Below are positions 1-8,904 of a stretch of DNA of 32,536 nucleotides, piece by piece. A program made the translations under genes and the position numbers. Within the stretch, counting starts at the first letter, position 1. Every line of letters begins with the position of its first letter. Below the pieces are notes generated by a model. The model searched no databases, was not told where the DNA came from, and was given only the letters and a program-made list of their open reading frames with translations. Source of the DNA: Bacillus pseudomycoides (GTDB lineage: Bacteria; Bacillota; Bacilli; Bacillales; Bacillaceae_G); contig NZ_NUQE01000001.1 of NCBI RefSeq assembly GCF_002582035.1, positions 106,155 through 138,690 of the forward strand, read 5' to 3'.

Positions 1-70
1 CGCCTCTCTGTCGGGTGCTCCAACGTCCTGCGATTCTGAGCGAGCCGCTTCCGCTTTTCTTAAGAAGATT
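1..70. other. G+C-rich sequence of unknown nature at the window edge
   Basis: These bases are clearly richer in G+C than everything that follows and show no reading frame I can defend. They join directly onto a bcr1-like repeat (about 71-156). Read on the minus strand, the normal third part of that repeat is missing and this sequence stands in its place. It could be a REP-like palindromic repeat or the end of another inserted element. The window cuts it off, so its nature cannot be settled. Confidence 0.3.
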
Positions 71-156
71 GGTGGGGATAACTGCCCGTAAAAGCCCGAT
101 TGGTGAGAGCTTTCCATCAGTGGTGGATGGCCCCCCACTGATGGAAGTTTCATTCT
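71..156 (-). repeat. bcr1-like repeat, copy A (3' part replaced)
   Basis: On the minus strand this reads GAAACTTCCATCAGTGGGG, the matching arm CCACTGATGG, then CAATCGGGC and ACGGGCAGT. It has the same blocks in the same order as the fullest copy at 29288-29442. The final block (ACTGCCCGT, then GCGGGATAAA) is absent and G+C-rich sequence follows. It lies just downstream of resC. Confidence 0.7.
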
Positions 157-206
157 AACCAGCAATAATGAATCGTACGATTTAACTCGTTGAACCTCAA
201 TTATTG

Positions 207-1364
207 TTATGCATATGAATGCAGACCAGCAATTACTAAGTTTACCACTACAAAGTTAAACATAATAATTGCAAATCCAATTACCGCCAACCACGCTGAC
301 TTTTCACCGTGCCACCCTTTAGACAAACGTAAATGTAAAAAGACTGCATAAAAGAGCCATGTAATAAGGGCCCAAACCTCTTTTGGATCCCATCCCCAAA
401 AACGTGTCCATGCAATTTGTGCCCAAATCATTGCAAAGATTAATGCGCCTAACGTAAAGACTGGAAATCCAATGGCAACAGAGCGATATCCAATTTCATC
501 AAGTAAATCACTATCCACTTTTTTTACTACTGGTTGAATCGCTGCTGCTACTCGTTTACGTAAAATCAATCTTATTAGGATGTACAATCCAATTCCCATA
601 AATACCGACCAAATCACTGTATTTAATTTTTTCGCATTAATAATAGCAGGTGTTTCTATAACAGGCTCAAATTTGTCGGATGTGACTAGCTTTCCTTCAT
701 GAGGTCCGACTAAAGCAGGTAGATTATACACCATTTCTACTTTCTGCTCATTTTTATCAATCCATTGGAATTTCGCTTCGTATTTTATACTTGAAAAAAC
801 TGTTGTTACAGCTACAAATCCAATAACACAAATAAGGGTAAACAACACTGTTTCCAGCCAAAATGTTCGCTTGCTCCGTTTTGACTGATCCACATTTTTC
901 AATAAATATATAACCCCCGCAATAAAACTAATTGCTAAAATAGCTTGGCCAGCAGCTGCTGTTGTTACATGAATCTGTAGCCAGTAGCTTTTTAATGAAG
1001 GGATAAGCGGTGTAATTTCCCTCGGAAACATGCTTGCATAGGCAATGAGTAAAATAGCAACTGGAAGCGCAAATAAGCCAAGGATGCTTGTCTTATATAT
1101 AAAATACATAATAATAAATGCACCAACCATCATCATGCCGAAAAATGTCCCAAATTCAAAAAAATTACTAACTGGCGCATGTCCTGATGCGATCCATCTC
1201 GTAACAAAGTAGACTGATTGTGCAGCAAAACCTAAAATAGTAATACTGATCCCAATGTTTGCCCACTTCCGCCCTTTTTCTTTAATCGCACCTCCAAAAA
1301 ACAGCGTTGCAATTAAATACAATATGAAAGCAGCAAATAAGAAATTACTACTTATTTCTACCAT
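207..1364 (-). CDS. resC: ResC, cytochrome c biogenesis membrane protein (CcsA/CcsB family)
   Basis: This is the haem-handling subunit of system II cytochrome c maturation. With ResB it delivers haem across the membrane and attaches it to apocytochromes on the outer face. The 385-residue protein is a chain of hydrophobic segments with the family's tryptophan-rich WWD signature near the C-terminus ([14 protein letters not shown], about residues 320-335), followed by a conserved His-containing helix. The start is an ATG preceded by GGGGAG. It begins 14 bases after resB ends, so the two are co-transcribed. In B. subtilis resA, resB, resC, resD and resE form one locus; resDE would lie left of this window. 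Family and gene order both support the call. Confidence 0.95.
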   Translation of the reverse strand: MVEISSNFLFAAFILYLIATLFFGGAIKEKGRKWANIGISITILGFAAQSVYFVTRWIASGHAPVSNFFEFGTFFGMMMVGAFIIMYFIYKTSILGLFALPVAILLIAYASMFPREITPLIPSLKSYWLQIHVTTAAAGQAILAISFIAGVIYLLKNVDQSKRSKRTFWLETVLFTLICVIGFVAVTTVFSSIKYEAKFQWIDKNEQKVEMVYNLPALVGPHEGKLVTSDKFEPVIETPAIINAKKLNTVIWSVFMGIGLYILIRLILRKRVAAAIQPVVKKVDSDLLDEIGYRSVAIGFPVFTLGALIFAMIWAQIAWTRFWGWDPKEVWALITWLFYAVFLHLRLSKGWHGEKSAWLAVIGFAIIMFNFVVVNLVIAGLHSYA

Positions 1365-1378
1365 ACTCTCTCCCCACC

Positions 1379-3016
1379 TTAACTAATTTTTTTATCATTG
1401 ACTTTATCATTTGGCTGCGGAATGCTTGTTCCTTCTAATACTTTTTCTATCTCTTTTCGCAAACCATACCAATTTTTATTTGTATGCCCAGCAATCCACC
1501 ATTCATTGTTAACCCGTTGTATCCAAATACGTCTATGGTTCCAATACATGCCTTGAATAACACCAATCATGAAAATAAGACCTCCCAGAGCTATAATCCA
1601 AAGGGTCGAATCTTTTCGTACTGTAAGCGCTGTAGCGTTACGAGTTTCTACACCTGCAAAAGATATTTTGTATAAATTGTTTCCTTCTGCCTCTATATTT
1701 TGTCGAATTCCAACAAAGCTCACTTCTCCATTAGGTGTTTCAGGTGTAAACATTTTAAAAACAAACGCTGGATTATTAGGTAGCTTCGATTTTGTATTCG
1801 GTTTTCCACTTTCATCAAAGTAAAAATCCGGAAAATAATTTAGCAACTGTACAGAATATCCATTTCCTAAATCATATGTTTCTTTTGGATTTGCTAGATC
1901 AACTGTAATTGGGCCCCATTTTTGGCCACTTTCTTTCTTTTGTAAAGAAAAAGACATTTTACTAAATTCGCCCTCTTTAAAATCTACTTGGTAAAGTGCA
2001 TAATCATCAAATTTAAGAGGTTCATTCACTCGAATGCTATAATCTTTCACTTTCTCAAGCTTCGGCTGTTGACCAGCAACACTTTGTCCAACTGTTTTAT
2101 ACAATACAACATTTGTTTGAAAATTTTTCGCAATCCTCTTATTTCCAACTCGATCAATCGCATCATCAAACACTTCATTTTCTTTGCTTTTATCGTAAAC
2201 TTCTTTAATGAACTTTTCACTTTTCAAATAATACTTTCCATTCGTTCCAGGAATTTCTTTCGTTTCACCGTCACGGAGCCAAAGTGATTCATCTACATAC
2301 ATTCCAGGGACAGAACGAAGCATCGTTCCAAATAAGAAAATAATAAGACCAATATGATTTACATATGGACCCCAACGAGAAAAGCGTCCTTTTTCTGCTA
2401 GAATGTTGTCATTTTCCACTTGTACATTGTATTTTTTCTTTTTCAAGTTTTCCTTAACACATTCAACTTCTTCTTTTGTTGCTAGTGCTACTCCGTATAA
2501 CCGCTGCCTCTTTAAAAAATTCGGATGCCTTGTTACTCCTTGTTTTTTCAGCGCTTTATACAAAGGGATAACTCGGTCTAAACTACATATAACGAGAGAA
2601 ATCCCGATAGATGCCACTAAAGTCATATACCACCAAGAACTATATAGATTATCAAATCCTAATTGGTAATACAATTTTCCAAGAAAACCATACTGCTGTT
2701 CATAGTATTCCCCCGGAGTGACATTTGGTGGGAGATACATCTCTTGTGGAAAAATCGTCCCCACTCCAGATGCAATAAGTGTAATAACAATAAGCCATAC
2801 TCCAACTTTTACGGAAGAGAAAAAACTCCAAATTTTATCCACAACTGTTTTTGTATGCGTAATAGACCGCCGTGCACTTCCTTCATATCGCATATCTAAT
2901 AGTTCTGTATCTTTCTCATCTTCAAAAGGCTTTCCGCAAGCTTCGCAAAAGATTGTACCGATTGGGTTTACATGACCGCAAACACACTTTATTTGTTCCA
3001 AATTCCTCACCGCCAT
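1379..3016 (-). CDS. resB: ResB, cytochrome c biogenesis protein
   Basis: This is the partner of ResC in the system II haem lyase. The 545-residue protein starts with a small zinc-ribbon-like segment (CVCGH near residue 12 and CEACGK near residue 25), which is a Bacillus feature. It is followed by transmembrane helices around residues 72-90, 130-148 and 215-235, a large extracytoplasmic domain, and a last helix near residue 470. The chosen ATG has only a weak ribosome binding site. A TTG at 3001 preceded by GGTGAGG is an alternative that would shorten the protein by five residues and keep the zinc ribbon. It lies between resA and resC, 132 bases after resA and 14 before resC. Confidence 0.94.
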   Translation of the reverse strand: MAVRNLEQIKCVCGHVNPIGTIFCEACGKPFEDEKDTELLDMRYEGSARRSITHTKTVVDKIWSFFSSVKVGVWLIVITLIASGVGTIFPQEMYLPPNVTPGEYYEQQYGFLGKLYYQLGFDNLYSSWWYMTLVASIGISLVICSLDRVIPLYKALKKQGVTRHPNFLKRQRLYGVALATKEEVECVKENLKKKKYNVQVENDNILAEKGRFSRWGPYVNHIGLIIFLFGTMLRSVPGMYVDESLWLRDGETKEIPGTNGKYYLKSEKFIKEVYDKSKENEVFDDAIDRVGNKRIAKNFQTNVVLYKTVGQSVAGQQPKLEKVKDYSIRVNEPLKFDDYALYQVDFKEGEFSKMSFSLQKKESGQKWGPITVDLANPKETYDLGNGYSVQLLNYFPDFYFDESGKPNTKSKLPNNPAFVFKMFTPETPNGEVSFVGIRQNIEAEGNNLYKISFAGVETRNATALTVRKDSTLWIIALGGLIFMIGVIQGMYWNHRRIWIQRVNNEWWIAGHTNKNWYGLRKEIEKVLEGTSIPQPNDKVNDKKIS

Positions 3017-3080
3017 TTCTTTTCTCTATGCATCTATTTTTCATAATGTTTTTCACTGAATAATCAGAATTTTACCAACA

Positions 3081-3104
3081 GGTACTGAAATCAAATACAG
3101 TACC
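3081..3104 (-). other. Small inverted repeat between resA and resB
   Basis: GGTACTG and CAGTACC are perfect 7-base arms separated by 10 bases. There is no T-run on the minus strand, so it does not look like a classic terminator. It could stabilise or help process the resA part of the transcript; that role is inference. Confidence 0.35.
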
Positions 3105-3148
3105 CTGCTTAACCAAGAGCACGAATATATCTTCTATACTCTTCTCAT

Positions 3149-3670
3149 TTATGGAGTAATTTTCTTTAAATATTCTTCCATTTGTTCTTTAGATTGTGTA
3201 CCTGTAATTTTTTCAACAACCTTACCATTCTTATCAATTAAAAATGTTGTTGGTAATGGCCCTACACCGTATGTATTTAAAATTTCCTGTCCTTTATCAA
3301 TCGCTACCGGAAATTTCAATCCGTATTGATTCACAAAATTTTTCACAGCAAGTTCTGTTTCGTCCGCATCTAACGCCACTATTTCGACGCCTTTTTCCTT
3401 ATATTTAGGGTACAATTCATTCATATATGGCATTTCTTTTTCGCAAGGTCCACACCATGTTCCCCAGAAGTTTAAAAAAACACCTTTTCCTTTTAAATCT
3501 TTTAATGTAATCTTGTTCCCTTCTAAATCAGTAGCAACAAAGTTTGGCGCTTCTTTTCCTACTTTTACTTCCTCTTTATCAGCAAAAAAGTTTTGATATA
3601 ATGTAAACCCTAATGCTCCTCCTAATATGAGCAAAATGATTATACGAAATAACAATCTATTATTCTTCAT
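3149..3670 (-). CDS. resA: ResA, thiol-disulfide oxidoreductase for cytochrome c maturation
   Basis: ResA is a membrane-anchored thioredoxin-fold protein facing the outside. It reduces the disulfide in the CxxCH haem-binding motif of apocytochrome c so that ResBC can attach haem. The 173-residue protein has one N-terminal signal anchor (about residues 8-25) and a thioredoxin/TlpA domain with the active site WCGPC (Cys73, Cys76) and the cis-proline segment GPLPTTFLI. The B. subtilis protein is known for CEPC; here the second variable residue is Gly, closer to ordinary thioredoxins. A good GAGGAG site precedes the ATG. It heads resA-resB-resC and follows rluB by about 120 bases. Confidence 0.94.
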   Translation of the reverse strand: MKNNRLLFRIIILLILGGALGFTLYQNFFADKEEVKVGKEAPNFVATDLEGNKITLKDLKGKGVFLNFWGTWCGPCEKEMPYMNELYPKYKEKGVEIVALDADETELAVKNFVNQYGLKFPVAIDKGQEILNTYGVGPLPTTFLIDKNGKVVEKITGTQSKEQMEEYLKKITP

Positions 3671-3734
3671 GGTGTCTCTCCTCTCTTAACGAAATAAAGA
3701 AGTTTAGCACATACTAAACTTTTCTGTTTATATA

Positions 3735-3768
3735 CTTCTATCAGCAAAGATTTCTTTACTGATAGAAG
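3735..3768 (-). repeat. 15-bp hairpin between rluB and resA (degenerate bcr1-like stem K)
   Basis: The arms CTTCTATCAGCAAAG and CTTTACTGATAGAAG pair over 15 bases with one G-U and a 4-base loop. The inner CTATCAG/CTGATAG core resembles the first stem of the bcr1-like repeats (CCATCAG/CTGATGG), with a compensated change. It follows the rluB stop on the minus strand but lacks a T-run, so it may act as a weak terminator or a processing site. Confidence 0.5.
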
Positions 3769-3790
3769 CTTTCATACCTCTTGCTCCGTA

Positions 3791-4519
3791 CTATCTTGGT
3801 TTCGTTGAAGCAAGAGCACGAAGTTGTTTTACTTCATGAGGAGATAGTTCTCTTGCATCCCCTGGACGTAAATTACCTAGCTCTAAAAAAGCATATCGCT
3901 CACGCTTTAATTTCATTACTTTACAGCCAATTGCTTCAAACATTCTGCGCACTTGGCGATTTCTTCCTTCATGAATTGTCAATTGTACAATTGCAACCTC
4001 TTTACGTTTATCCCAAGAAAGGATTTTCACATGCGCAGGCGCTGTTTTCCCTTCTTCAAGCATAACACCTTTTTCTAACATACGGATTTTTTCACCAGTT
4101 AACGGACCTTTTACCTTTGCCACATATGTTTTTTCAACTTTATATTTTGGATGCATTAAAATATTTGCAAAGTCTCCGTCATTTGTCATCAATATTAAAC
4201 CAGATGTATCATAATCTAAGCGACCAATTGGAAAAAGGCGCTGTGGAATTTCTGGAAAGAAATCTGTGACCACTTTTCTTCCTTTATCATCTGTTACACT
4301 CGAAATAACACCAGTTGGTTTATATAATAAAAAGTAAGCAGGTGTTTCTTTTTCAAGAGGAATGTTGTTTACTTCAACTTTATCTTGCGTACTCACTTTC
4401 GTTCCTAGTTCGGTCACGACTTTTCCGTTAACCTTAACTTTCCCTTGTTGAATGAGTTCCTCTGCTTTTCTTCTCGATGCAATACCTGCTTGTGCTATTA
4501 CCTTTTGTAATCGTTCCAT
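3791..4519 (-). CDS. rluB: RluB, 23S rRNA pseudouridine synthase
   Basis: RluB isomerises a uridine in the peptidyl-transferase region of 23S rRNA (U2605 in E. coli numbering). The 242-residue protein has an N-terminal S4 RNA-binding domain (MERLQKVIAQAGIASRRKAE onward, residues 1-60). The RsuA/RluB catalytic domain follows, with the conserved GRLDYDTSGL segment whose Asp is the nucleophile, near residue 103. The later EGRNRQVRRM block is also typical. The length is normal for Bacillus RluB (formerly YpuL). GAGGTG stands eight bases before the ATG. It is separated from spmB by a strong terminator, so it has its own promoter in 4520-4730 and probably reads on into resABC. Confidence 0.94.
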   Translation of the reverse strand: MERLQKVIAQAGIASRRKAEELIQQGKVKVNGKVVTELGTKVSTQDKVEVNNIPLEKETPAYFLLYKPTGVISSVTDDKGRKVVTDFFPEIPQRLFPIGRLDYDTSGLILMTNDGDFANILMHPKYKVEKTYVAKVKGPLTGEKIRMLEKGVMLEEGKTAPAHVKILSWDKRKEVAIVQLTIHEGRNRQVRRMFEAIGCKVMKLKRERYAFLELGNLRPGDARELSPHEVKQLRALASTKPR

Positions 4520-4730
4520 TTCGTTTCTTCACCTCAAATTCATCTTACCTTCATTAGAAGGACTTGGCAACTGTCTAACCTAGTAGACAATGCCCCTTAC
4601 TTACCATAAACAACATTACCAACTTTGTAAGCTAATAAAGGAATGCGGTATGATTCTCTTCTTTATTATGGTCCACTTCCTTCCATTTTCTTACGGCAAA
4701 TGTTCACGTTTTTGTCAAAAATAATCCATA

Positions 4731-4766
4731 AAAAAGCCACTATTAAGCGCATTCTTAATAGTGGCT
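4731..4766 (-). terminator. Terminator of the dacB-spmA-spmB operon
   Basis: AGCCACTATTAAG and CTTAATAGTGGCT form a perfect 13-base stem with a 6-base loop. On the minus strand the stem is followed by a run of T. It sits about 45 bases past the spmB stop and separates the sporulation operon from rluB. Confidence 0.9.
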
Positions 4767-4809
4767 GTATTCGTATTATAGTCCAATTTGAATGAAAAAT
4801 GAATCATTA

Positions 4810-5340
4810 TTACTGAAACAAAAGTGAAACAAATACAATCGAACATACGATACCAATTAAATCAGCAAATAAACCAACTTTTAATGCATCACCCATTTTC
4901 CGAATCCCAACCGCCCCAAAATAAACTGTTAAAATATAAAAAGTCGTATCTGTACTTCCCTGCATTGTGGAAGCAAGTCTCCCAATAAACGAATCTGGTC
5001 CGTATGTAGCAATTAAGTCCGTTGTAATACTTAACCCTGCTGATCCAGAAATAGGACGAATAAGTGCAAGCGGAACAATTTCTACTGGCACATGAATCAT
5101 ATCTAGCATTGGTTTCATCACATGAATCATTGCATCTAGCGCTCCTGAAGCTCGAAAAATGGCAATAGAAACGAGCATACCAACCATAAATGGTAAAATG
5201 GATACAGCAATTTGAAGCCCTTCTTTTCCCCCTTCTACAAACGACTCATATGTCGGTACTTTTTTTACCGTCCCATATAATAGAATAAATCCAATCACGC
5301 ATGGAATCACCCATAGAGAAATCATATTGACGATACTCAT
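4810..5340 (-). CDS. spmB: SpmB, spore maturation membrane protein
   Basis: SpmB acts with SpmA during spore core dehydration; in B. subtilis mutants in either make spores with a wetter core and lower heat resistance. The 176-residue hydrophobic protein has several membrane helices and the nucleoside-recognition (Gate) type core, seen as the MVGMLVSIAIFRASGALD and RPISGSAG segments. Its ATG overlaps the spmA stop by four bases (ATGA), which indicates translational coupling. AAAGGAGAAG precedes the start. It is the last gene of the dacB-spmA-spmB operon and is followed by a terminator. Confidence 0.94.
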   Translation of the reverse strand: MSIVNMISLWVIPCVIGFILLYGTVKKVPTYESFVEGGKEGLQIAVSILPFMVGMLVSIAIFRASGALDAMIHVMKPMLDMIHVPVEIVPLALIRPISGSAGLSITTDLIATYGPDSFIGRLASTMQGSTDTTFYILTVYFGAVGIRKMGDALKVGLFADLIGIVCSIVFVSLLFQ

Positions 5341-5933
5341 TTTTTCTTCTCCTTTCTACTTCTTCTTCGGTAAAAATAACGATCAATCCAAATGGCACCA
5401 ATCATAGATAGCACTTGAGCGATAAAGGTTACCCCTACAATTTCAGTGGGGTTTGCAGAATGATATGTCATCCGAATTGAAATAACCGTAGTGGGAATAA
5501 GCGTGATAGCCGATGTATTTAAGGCAAGAAATGTTATCATAGAACGACTCGCAAAGTCTTTTCCCCCATTTAACTCTTTTAAATGTTCCATTGCTTTAAT
5601 CCCAAGTGGTGTAGCTGCATTTCCTAAACCGAAAAAGTTTGCCCACATATTGGATAAAATAAAACCCATCGCTGGATGATCCTTCGGAACTTCTGGAAAC
5701 AATTTTTTTACAAGAGGCATACACAATGCAACAAGCTTCTTTAATAGTCCCGCTTCTTCTGCAATTTTCATTAAACCAAGCCAAAAAACAAGAACACTAA
5801 TCAGTCCAATACAAATAGTTACAGCACTTTTTGAACCTTCAAAAACCGCTTTATTCACTTCTTCCATCGTTCCATTAAACATTGCATACACAATACCAAT
5901 TAACGCCATCGCAGCCCAGACAAGATTAACCAT
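5337..5933 (-). CDS. spmA: SpmA, spore maturation membrane protein
   Basis: SpmA is the partner of SpmB in spore core dehydration, probably forming a membrane transporter or channel of unknown substrate. The 198-residue protein has multiple hydrophobic helices and the family segment GFILSNMWANFFGLGNAATP, in a Gate-type domain. A basic tail (RRRSRKEKKK) ends the protein. It overlaps dacB by eight bases at its start and spmB by four at its end, so all three are one transcript. The sigma-E type promoter is in front of dacB. Confidence 0.94.
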   Translation of the reverse strand: MVNLVWAAMALIGIVYAMFNGTMEEVNKAVFEGSKSAVTICIGLISVLVFWLGLMKIAEEAGLLKKLVALCMPLVKKLFPEVPKDHPAMGFILSNMWANFFGLGNAATPLGIKAMEHLKELNGGKDFASRSMITFLALNTSAITLIPTTVISIRMTYHSANPTEIVGVTFIAQVLSMIGAIWIDRYFYRRRSRKEKKK

Positions 5934-7047
5934 CTGTTTTCACACCTAACATTTGTGAAAATACTTCTTTAAAATCGCTCCAAAACAAACCTGTTGTCGC
6001 AATAAGCTTTCGTTTACTATAAAATAAATTACGCTCCCCAATTTCTTCTCCATTTAGATAAGCAATGGCGCGACCTACTTTCTCTCCATCTGTTACCTTG
6101 GCTGTTTTATCAAATTCAATTTTTAATGTGACCTTTTTAAACTCCTCTTTTGTTAGCGGAACTAACAAATCATTTTTCGTATATACATGATTTTTATACT
6201 TTTTGTCTTGAATTTCAGAAAGTACTCCCTTTTTCAGTACTGTAGTTGATATATACTGTTTAAAGCCTTCATTAAATAAATACATATGATCGTCCCAATC
6301 ACTCGAAGCCTGCAATGTTACAACAATCAAATCTAGCCCATCTTTTGATGCAGTTGTTACAAGTGTTCGTCCTGCCTTTTTCGTAAACCCAGTTTTTCCT
6401 CCTGTTGCATACTCGTACATAGATGTAACAAGCTTATGTTTATTTTTCCATGGATAATCCCACGCTTGCGACTGGTACGTTTTCGTACCAAAAATTTTAC
6501 GAAATGTCTCATTCTGCATGGCGTACCGTGTTAACTGTGCCATATCATATGCTGAAGAATAATGTGTCCCATCTCCATCTAAACCGTGCGGGTTAGAAAA
6601 ATGTGTATCCTTCATTCCAATCTGTGCGGCCTTTTCATTCATTAAATAGACGAACCCATCCGTACTTCCACCAATATATTCTGCAATTGCTTGAGCTGCA
6701 TCATTTCCAGAACGTAACATTAAACCGTATACTAAATCTTCTAACGTTACTTTCTGTCCCGGCTTTAAATAAATAGCCGATCCTTCCACACGAACAGCCG
6801 TATTGCTAATTGATACCTTTTCTTTCATTTTCCCTGATTCAATTGCCAAAAGCGCGGTCATAATCTTCGTAATACTCGCAATTTTTTCGGATTCATGCTC
6901 TAACTTTCCATATAGTACACGCCCCGAATGCTGCTCCATCAACACGGCATTACGAGCACTAACACCCTTCATTTGTGCATATGTATCATTTGGCAACATA
7001 CTTGCACATAATATAATAAGTGCAATCATGATCGATCTTCCCCGCAT
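5926..7047 (-). CDS. dacB: DacB, sporulation D-alanyl-D-alanine carboxypeptidase (PBP5*)
   Basis: DacB removes terminal D-alanine from peptidoglycan side chains in the spore cortex and so limits cross-linking. The protein is read as 373 residues from the ATG at 7047, which has AAAGGA seven bases upstream. An upstream TTG at 7080 is open but lacks such a site and overlaps the promoter. A signal peptide covers about residues 1-24. The serine peptidase S11 motifs are all present: S58-I-T-K61, S113-G-N115 and K218-T-G220. A C-terminal PBP5-type domain follows. It is the first gene of dacB-spmA-spmB with overlapping reading frames, behind a sigma-E promoter match at 7080-7107. Confidence 0.95.
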   Translation of the reverse strand: MRGRSIMIALIILCASMLPNDTYAQMKGVSARNAVLMEQHSGRVLYGKLEHESEKIASITKIMTALLAIESGKMKEKVSISNTAVRVEGSAIYLKPGQKVTLEDLVYGLMLRSGNDAAQAIAEYIGGSTDGFVYLMNEKAAQIGMKDTHFSNPHGLDGDGTHYSSAYDMAQLTRYAMQNETFRKIFGTKTYQSQAWDYPWKNKHKLVTSMYEYATGGKTGFTKKAGRTLVTTASKDGLDLIVVTLQASSDWDDHMYLFNEGFKQYISTTVLKKGVLSEIQDKKYKNHVYTKNDLLVPLTKEEFKKVTLKIEFDKTAKVTDGEKVGRAIAYLNGEEIGERNLFYSKRKLIATTGLFWSDFKEVFSQMLGVKTDG

Positions 7048-7079
7048 ATATTCACGTCCTTTTCGGCACTTTTTGTACA

Positions 7080-7107
7080 AGTGTATGCTTGGACTTTTAA
7101 AATATGA
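7080..7107 (-). promoter_or_regulatory. Sigma-E type promoter of dacB-spmA-spmB
   Basis: On the minus strand TCATATT (7107-7101) is followed after 13 bases by CATACACT (7087-7080). Both fit the known Bacillus sigma-E consensus (ATATT and CATACAnT), and dacB is a known mother-cell gene. The -10 is about 33 bases before the chosen ATG. A bcr1-like remnant begins within a few bases of the -35. Confidence 0.75.
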
Positions 7108-7153
7108 ATGGAAGTTGCGGTAGAGGACTTACTGCCCGTTAATGCGGGATAAA
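7108..7153 (+). repeat. bcr1-like repeat, copy B (3' end only)
   Basis: The block ACTGCCCGTTAATGCGGG followed by ATAAA is intact and matches the 3' end of the full copy at 29288-29442. The upstream part is eroded to GAATGGAAGTT. It lies immediately upstream of the dacB promoter. Confidence 0.7.
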
Positions 7154-7158
7154 TAAAA

Positions 7159-7178
7159 AGACGCATCACGATGCGTCT
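7159..7178 (-). terminator. Terminator of the SodF-like gene
   Basis: AGACGCAT and ATGCGTCT form a perfect 8-base stem with a CGTG loop, and five T follow on the minus strand. The stem overlaps the stop codon of the superoxide dismutase gene, which ends at 7177. Confidence 0.85.
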
Positions 7179-8091
7179 AATATGGTATCCACTGAAGTTC
7201 TTTTGCACTTTGAAACCTTTTCTCTACATCACCCCAGTTGACAATATTCCACCAATTCTTAATATATTCTTCCTTTCGGTTTTGATACTGCAAATAATAT
7301 GCATGCTCCCATACATCAAGTACTAATAAAGGGATTGTATCCCATTGCGTAAACAATTGATGCAGTGTACTTTGTAAAATTTCTAATCGCCCGGAACGAG
7401 GTGCCCAAACGAGAATCGACCATCCAGAGCCTTCCACCTTCGCTGCCGCTTCTGTAAAATGTTTTTGAAAACGCAAAAAGCTTCCAAAATCTTTTTCAAT
7501 TTGCCGCGATAAGTCTCCATGGGGGCTACCACCACCATCTTTTTTCATATTGTTCCAAAAAATAGTGTGTAAATAATGTCCAGAACCATGGAAGGCGGCT
7601 TCTCTCTCCCAATGCTTTATTAAATCAAATTGATTTGTTTTTCGTGCTTCTGCCATCATCTTCTCTGCTTTATTCAATCCTTCCACATAACTACGATGAT
7701 GCTTATCGTGATGAAGCATCATAATTTCCCTTGAGATATAAGGCTCTAGCGCATTATAAGGATACGGAAGCGGCGGAAGTGTATGTCCACCAATTGGTAC
7801 AGAAGCTTCTACATAATTTCTTTCATATAATACATATTGTTCAGAATCAGACATTAACGCTTCTTGTAAATAATGTTGAATATGCTCGACATCATCACTA
7901 ATTTCATAAACAAACTCTGCATCGTAATCATATTCATTTTCTTTAATACGATCTAATAGCATTTGAATTTTATATGCAAGCATATGAACATCATACACTT
8001 CTGTTGCCCGGCTATCTAATACATGGAGAACACTTTCGCACCAACTTTCAACTTCATGAAAGTAATCAGTAAACACTTCTTGCTGACTCAT
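7177..8091 (-). CDS. SodF-like iron/manganese superoxide dismutase with N-terminal extension
   Basis: The C-terminal 200 residues are a Fe/Mn superoxide dismutase, which converts superoxide to peroxide and oxygen. All four metal ligands are visible: His127 (in HHDKHH), His175 (in HYLHTIFW), Asp259 and His263 (in LDVWEHAYY). The second-sphere Gln is probably Gln245. About 100 residues precede the normal start (PLPYPYNALEP). They are acidic and helical and have no motif I recognise, making the protein 304 residues instead of about 200. Bacillus SodF has a similar extension. GGAGGTG precedes the ATG. It is a single gene between terminators, placed between ypuI and dacB. The low sequence match to ordinary SodA leaves actual activity open. 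Confidence 0.88.
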   Translation of the reverse strand: MSQQEVFTDYFHEVESWCESVLHVLDSRATEVYDVHMLAYKIQMLLDRIKENEYDYDAEFVYEISDDVEHIQHYLQEALMSDSEQYVLYERNYVEASVPIGGHTLPPLPYPYNALEPYISREIMMLHHDKHHRSYVEGLNKAEKMMAEARKTNQFDLIKHWEREAAFHGSGHYLHTIFWNNMKKDGGGSPHGDLSRQIEKDFGSFLRFQKHFTEAAAKVEGSGWSILVWAPRSGRLEILQSTLHQLFTQWDTIPLLVLDVWEHAYYLQYQNRKEEYIKNWWNIVNWGDVEKRFQSAKELQWIPY

Positions 8092-8165
8092 ATGACACCT
8101 CCATCAACGCTATCCTTTTTAAATGTATTCGAAAGTATGAACGGATATGACGCTTGAAAAAGCAA

Positions 8166-8192
8166 AAGAAGCTAGGAATCACCTAGCTTCTT
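8166..8192 (-). terminator. Terminator of ypuI
   Basis: AAGAAGCTAGG and CCTAGCTTCTT form a perfect 11-base stem with a 5-base loop, followed on the minus strand by TTGCTTTTT. It lies just past the ypuI stop at 8200. Confidence 0.88.
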
Positions 8193-8199
8193 ACAGTAG

Positions 8200-8691
8200 T
8201 TAATATTTTTGTATCATTTTCGTTTGATAGTCTGTCTCATAATATTCTAGCTCTTCACGCAACATTTGAAATTTCCATTCTAACTCTTGCATCATTCGTT
8301 CAAGAGAAAAAGGGGGTTGTTTTTGAAACGCAATTGAATTCTTCCCCGTATAAGCTGATCGGCTATTTTCATACCAATAATCATTTTTCGGTGAAAAAAA
8401 CTCTGCAATCACTTGATGATAGATTTTATATAACGTTCTTTGCGCTGCATTTTTTCGAAACGGCTTATTATTCATTAATACGACGCAAGCATCTAACCCT
8501 TCTTCACAAAATACAAGTAAACGACGAGTTGAAGCTAACAATCCAGCAAAATACTGTTCATCGCCTTCAGGTGTTTCTTCTAATAATAAGGGTAACGTAT
8601 GGTTATTTACATATTTTGTAATCACTTCGATTACTTCTTCCAAAAAAACAGTTACTTGCCTCGTTTGATTTTCAACCATTAAATTCGACAT
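8200..8691 (-). CDS. ypuI: YpuI family protein (DUF3907), function unknown
   Basis: This 163-residue soluble protein is rich in charged and aromatic residues, largely helical, with no catalytic motif I recognise. Segments such as RRLLVFCEEGLDAC and the RMMQELEWKFQMLREELEYY tail fit the DUF3907/YpuI family of Bacillus. In B. subtilis ypuI stands right before dacB, which matches this position once the inserted sod gene is ignored. The ATG at 8691 is chosen because GGGGGGAG stands eight bases before it; an upstream open codon at 8712 lacks a site. It overlaps a possible 48-codon ORF at its 5' end. Confidence 0.8.
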   Translation of the reverse strand: MSNLMVENQTRQVTVFLEEVIEVITKYVNNHTLPLLLEETPEGDEQYFAGLLASTRRLLVFCEEGLDACVVLMNNKPFRKNAAQRTLYKIYHQVIAEFFSPKNDYWYENSRSAYTGKNSIAFQKQPPFSLERMMQELEWKFQMLREELEYYETDYQTKMIQKY

Positions 8692-8825
8692 GCTAGTTTC
8701 TCCCCCCACCATTTTAACAAATTTTCGAAAGTTGCTTCTGCTGCTATTATTGTTTCTTCATCAAAATATACGCGAAATTCTTCTAGCGTATTAATATAAA
8801 AACGCGCTCTCTCTGTTTTTACCAC
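8679..8825 (-). CDS. Possible small ORF or gene remnant overlapping the ypuI start (48 codons)
   Basis: A GTG at 8825 opens a 48-codon frame (MVKTERARFYINTLEEF... ending WGEKLACRI) that stops at 8679, 13 bases inside ypuI. The frame stays open eight codons further upstream. The peptide looks like real coding sequence: it is balanced, charged and amphipathic, with a WW near the end. The ypuI ribosome binding site lies inside its last codons, as in coupled genes. No ribosome binding site precedes the GTG, so it may instead be the C-terminal remnant of a longer gene cut off upstream, where a bcr1-like repeat begins at 9001-8905. I do not recognise the family. Confidence 0.35.
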   Translation of the reverse strand: MVKTERARFYINTLEEFRVYFDEETIIAAEATFENLLKWWGEKLACRI

Positions 8826-8904
8826 ATAAATATATATTTTGATTTTCGATTAAAAAAAGAAGATTTCCTTCAAAAGAAGTAAATTCTTGCAAAATTTCTT
8901 AAAA

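Noticed and set aside
1484-3063. Several plus-strand open frames of 60-100 codons across resB
   Set aside because: They lie antisense to a well-supported resB, lack ribosome binding sites and show no family features; they are shadows of its codon use.
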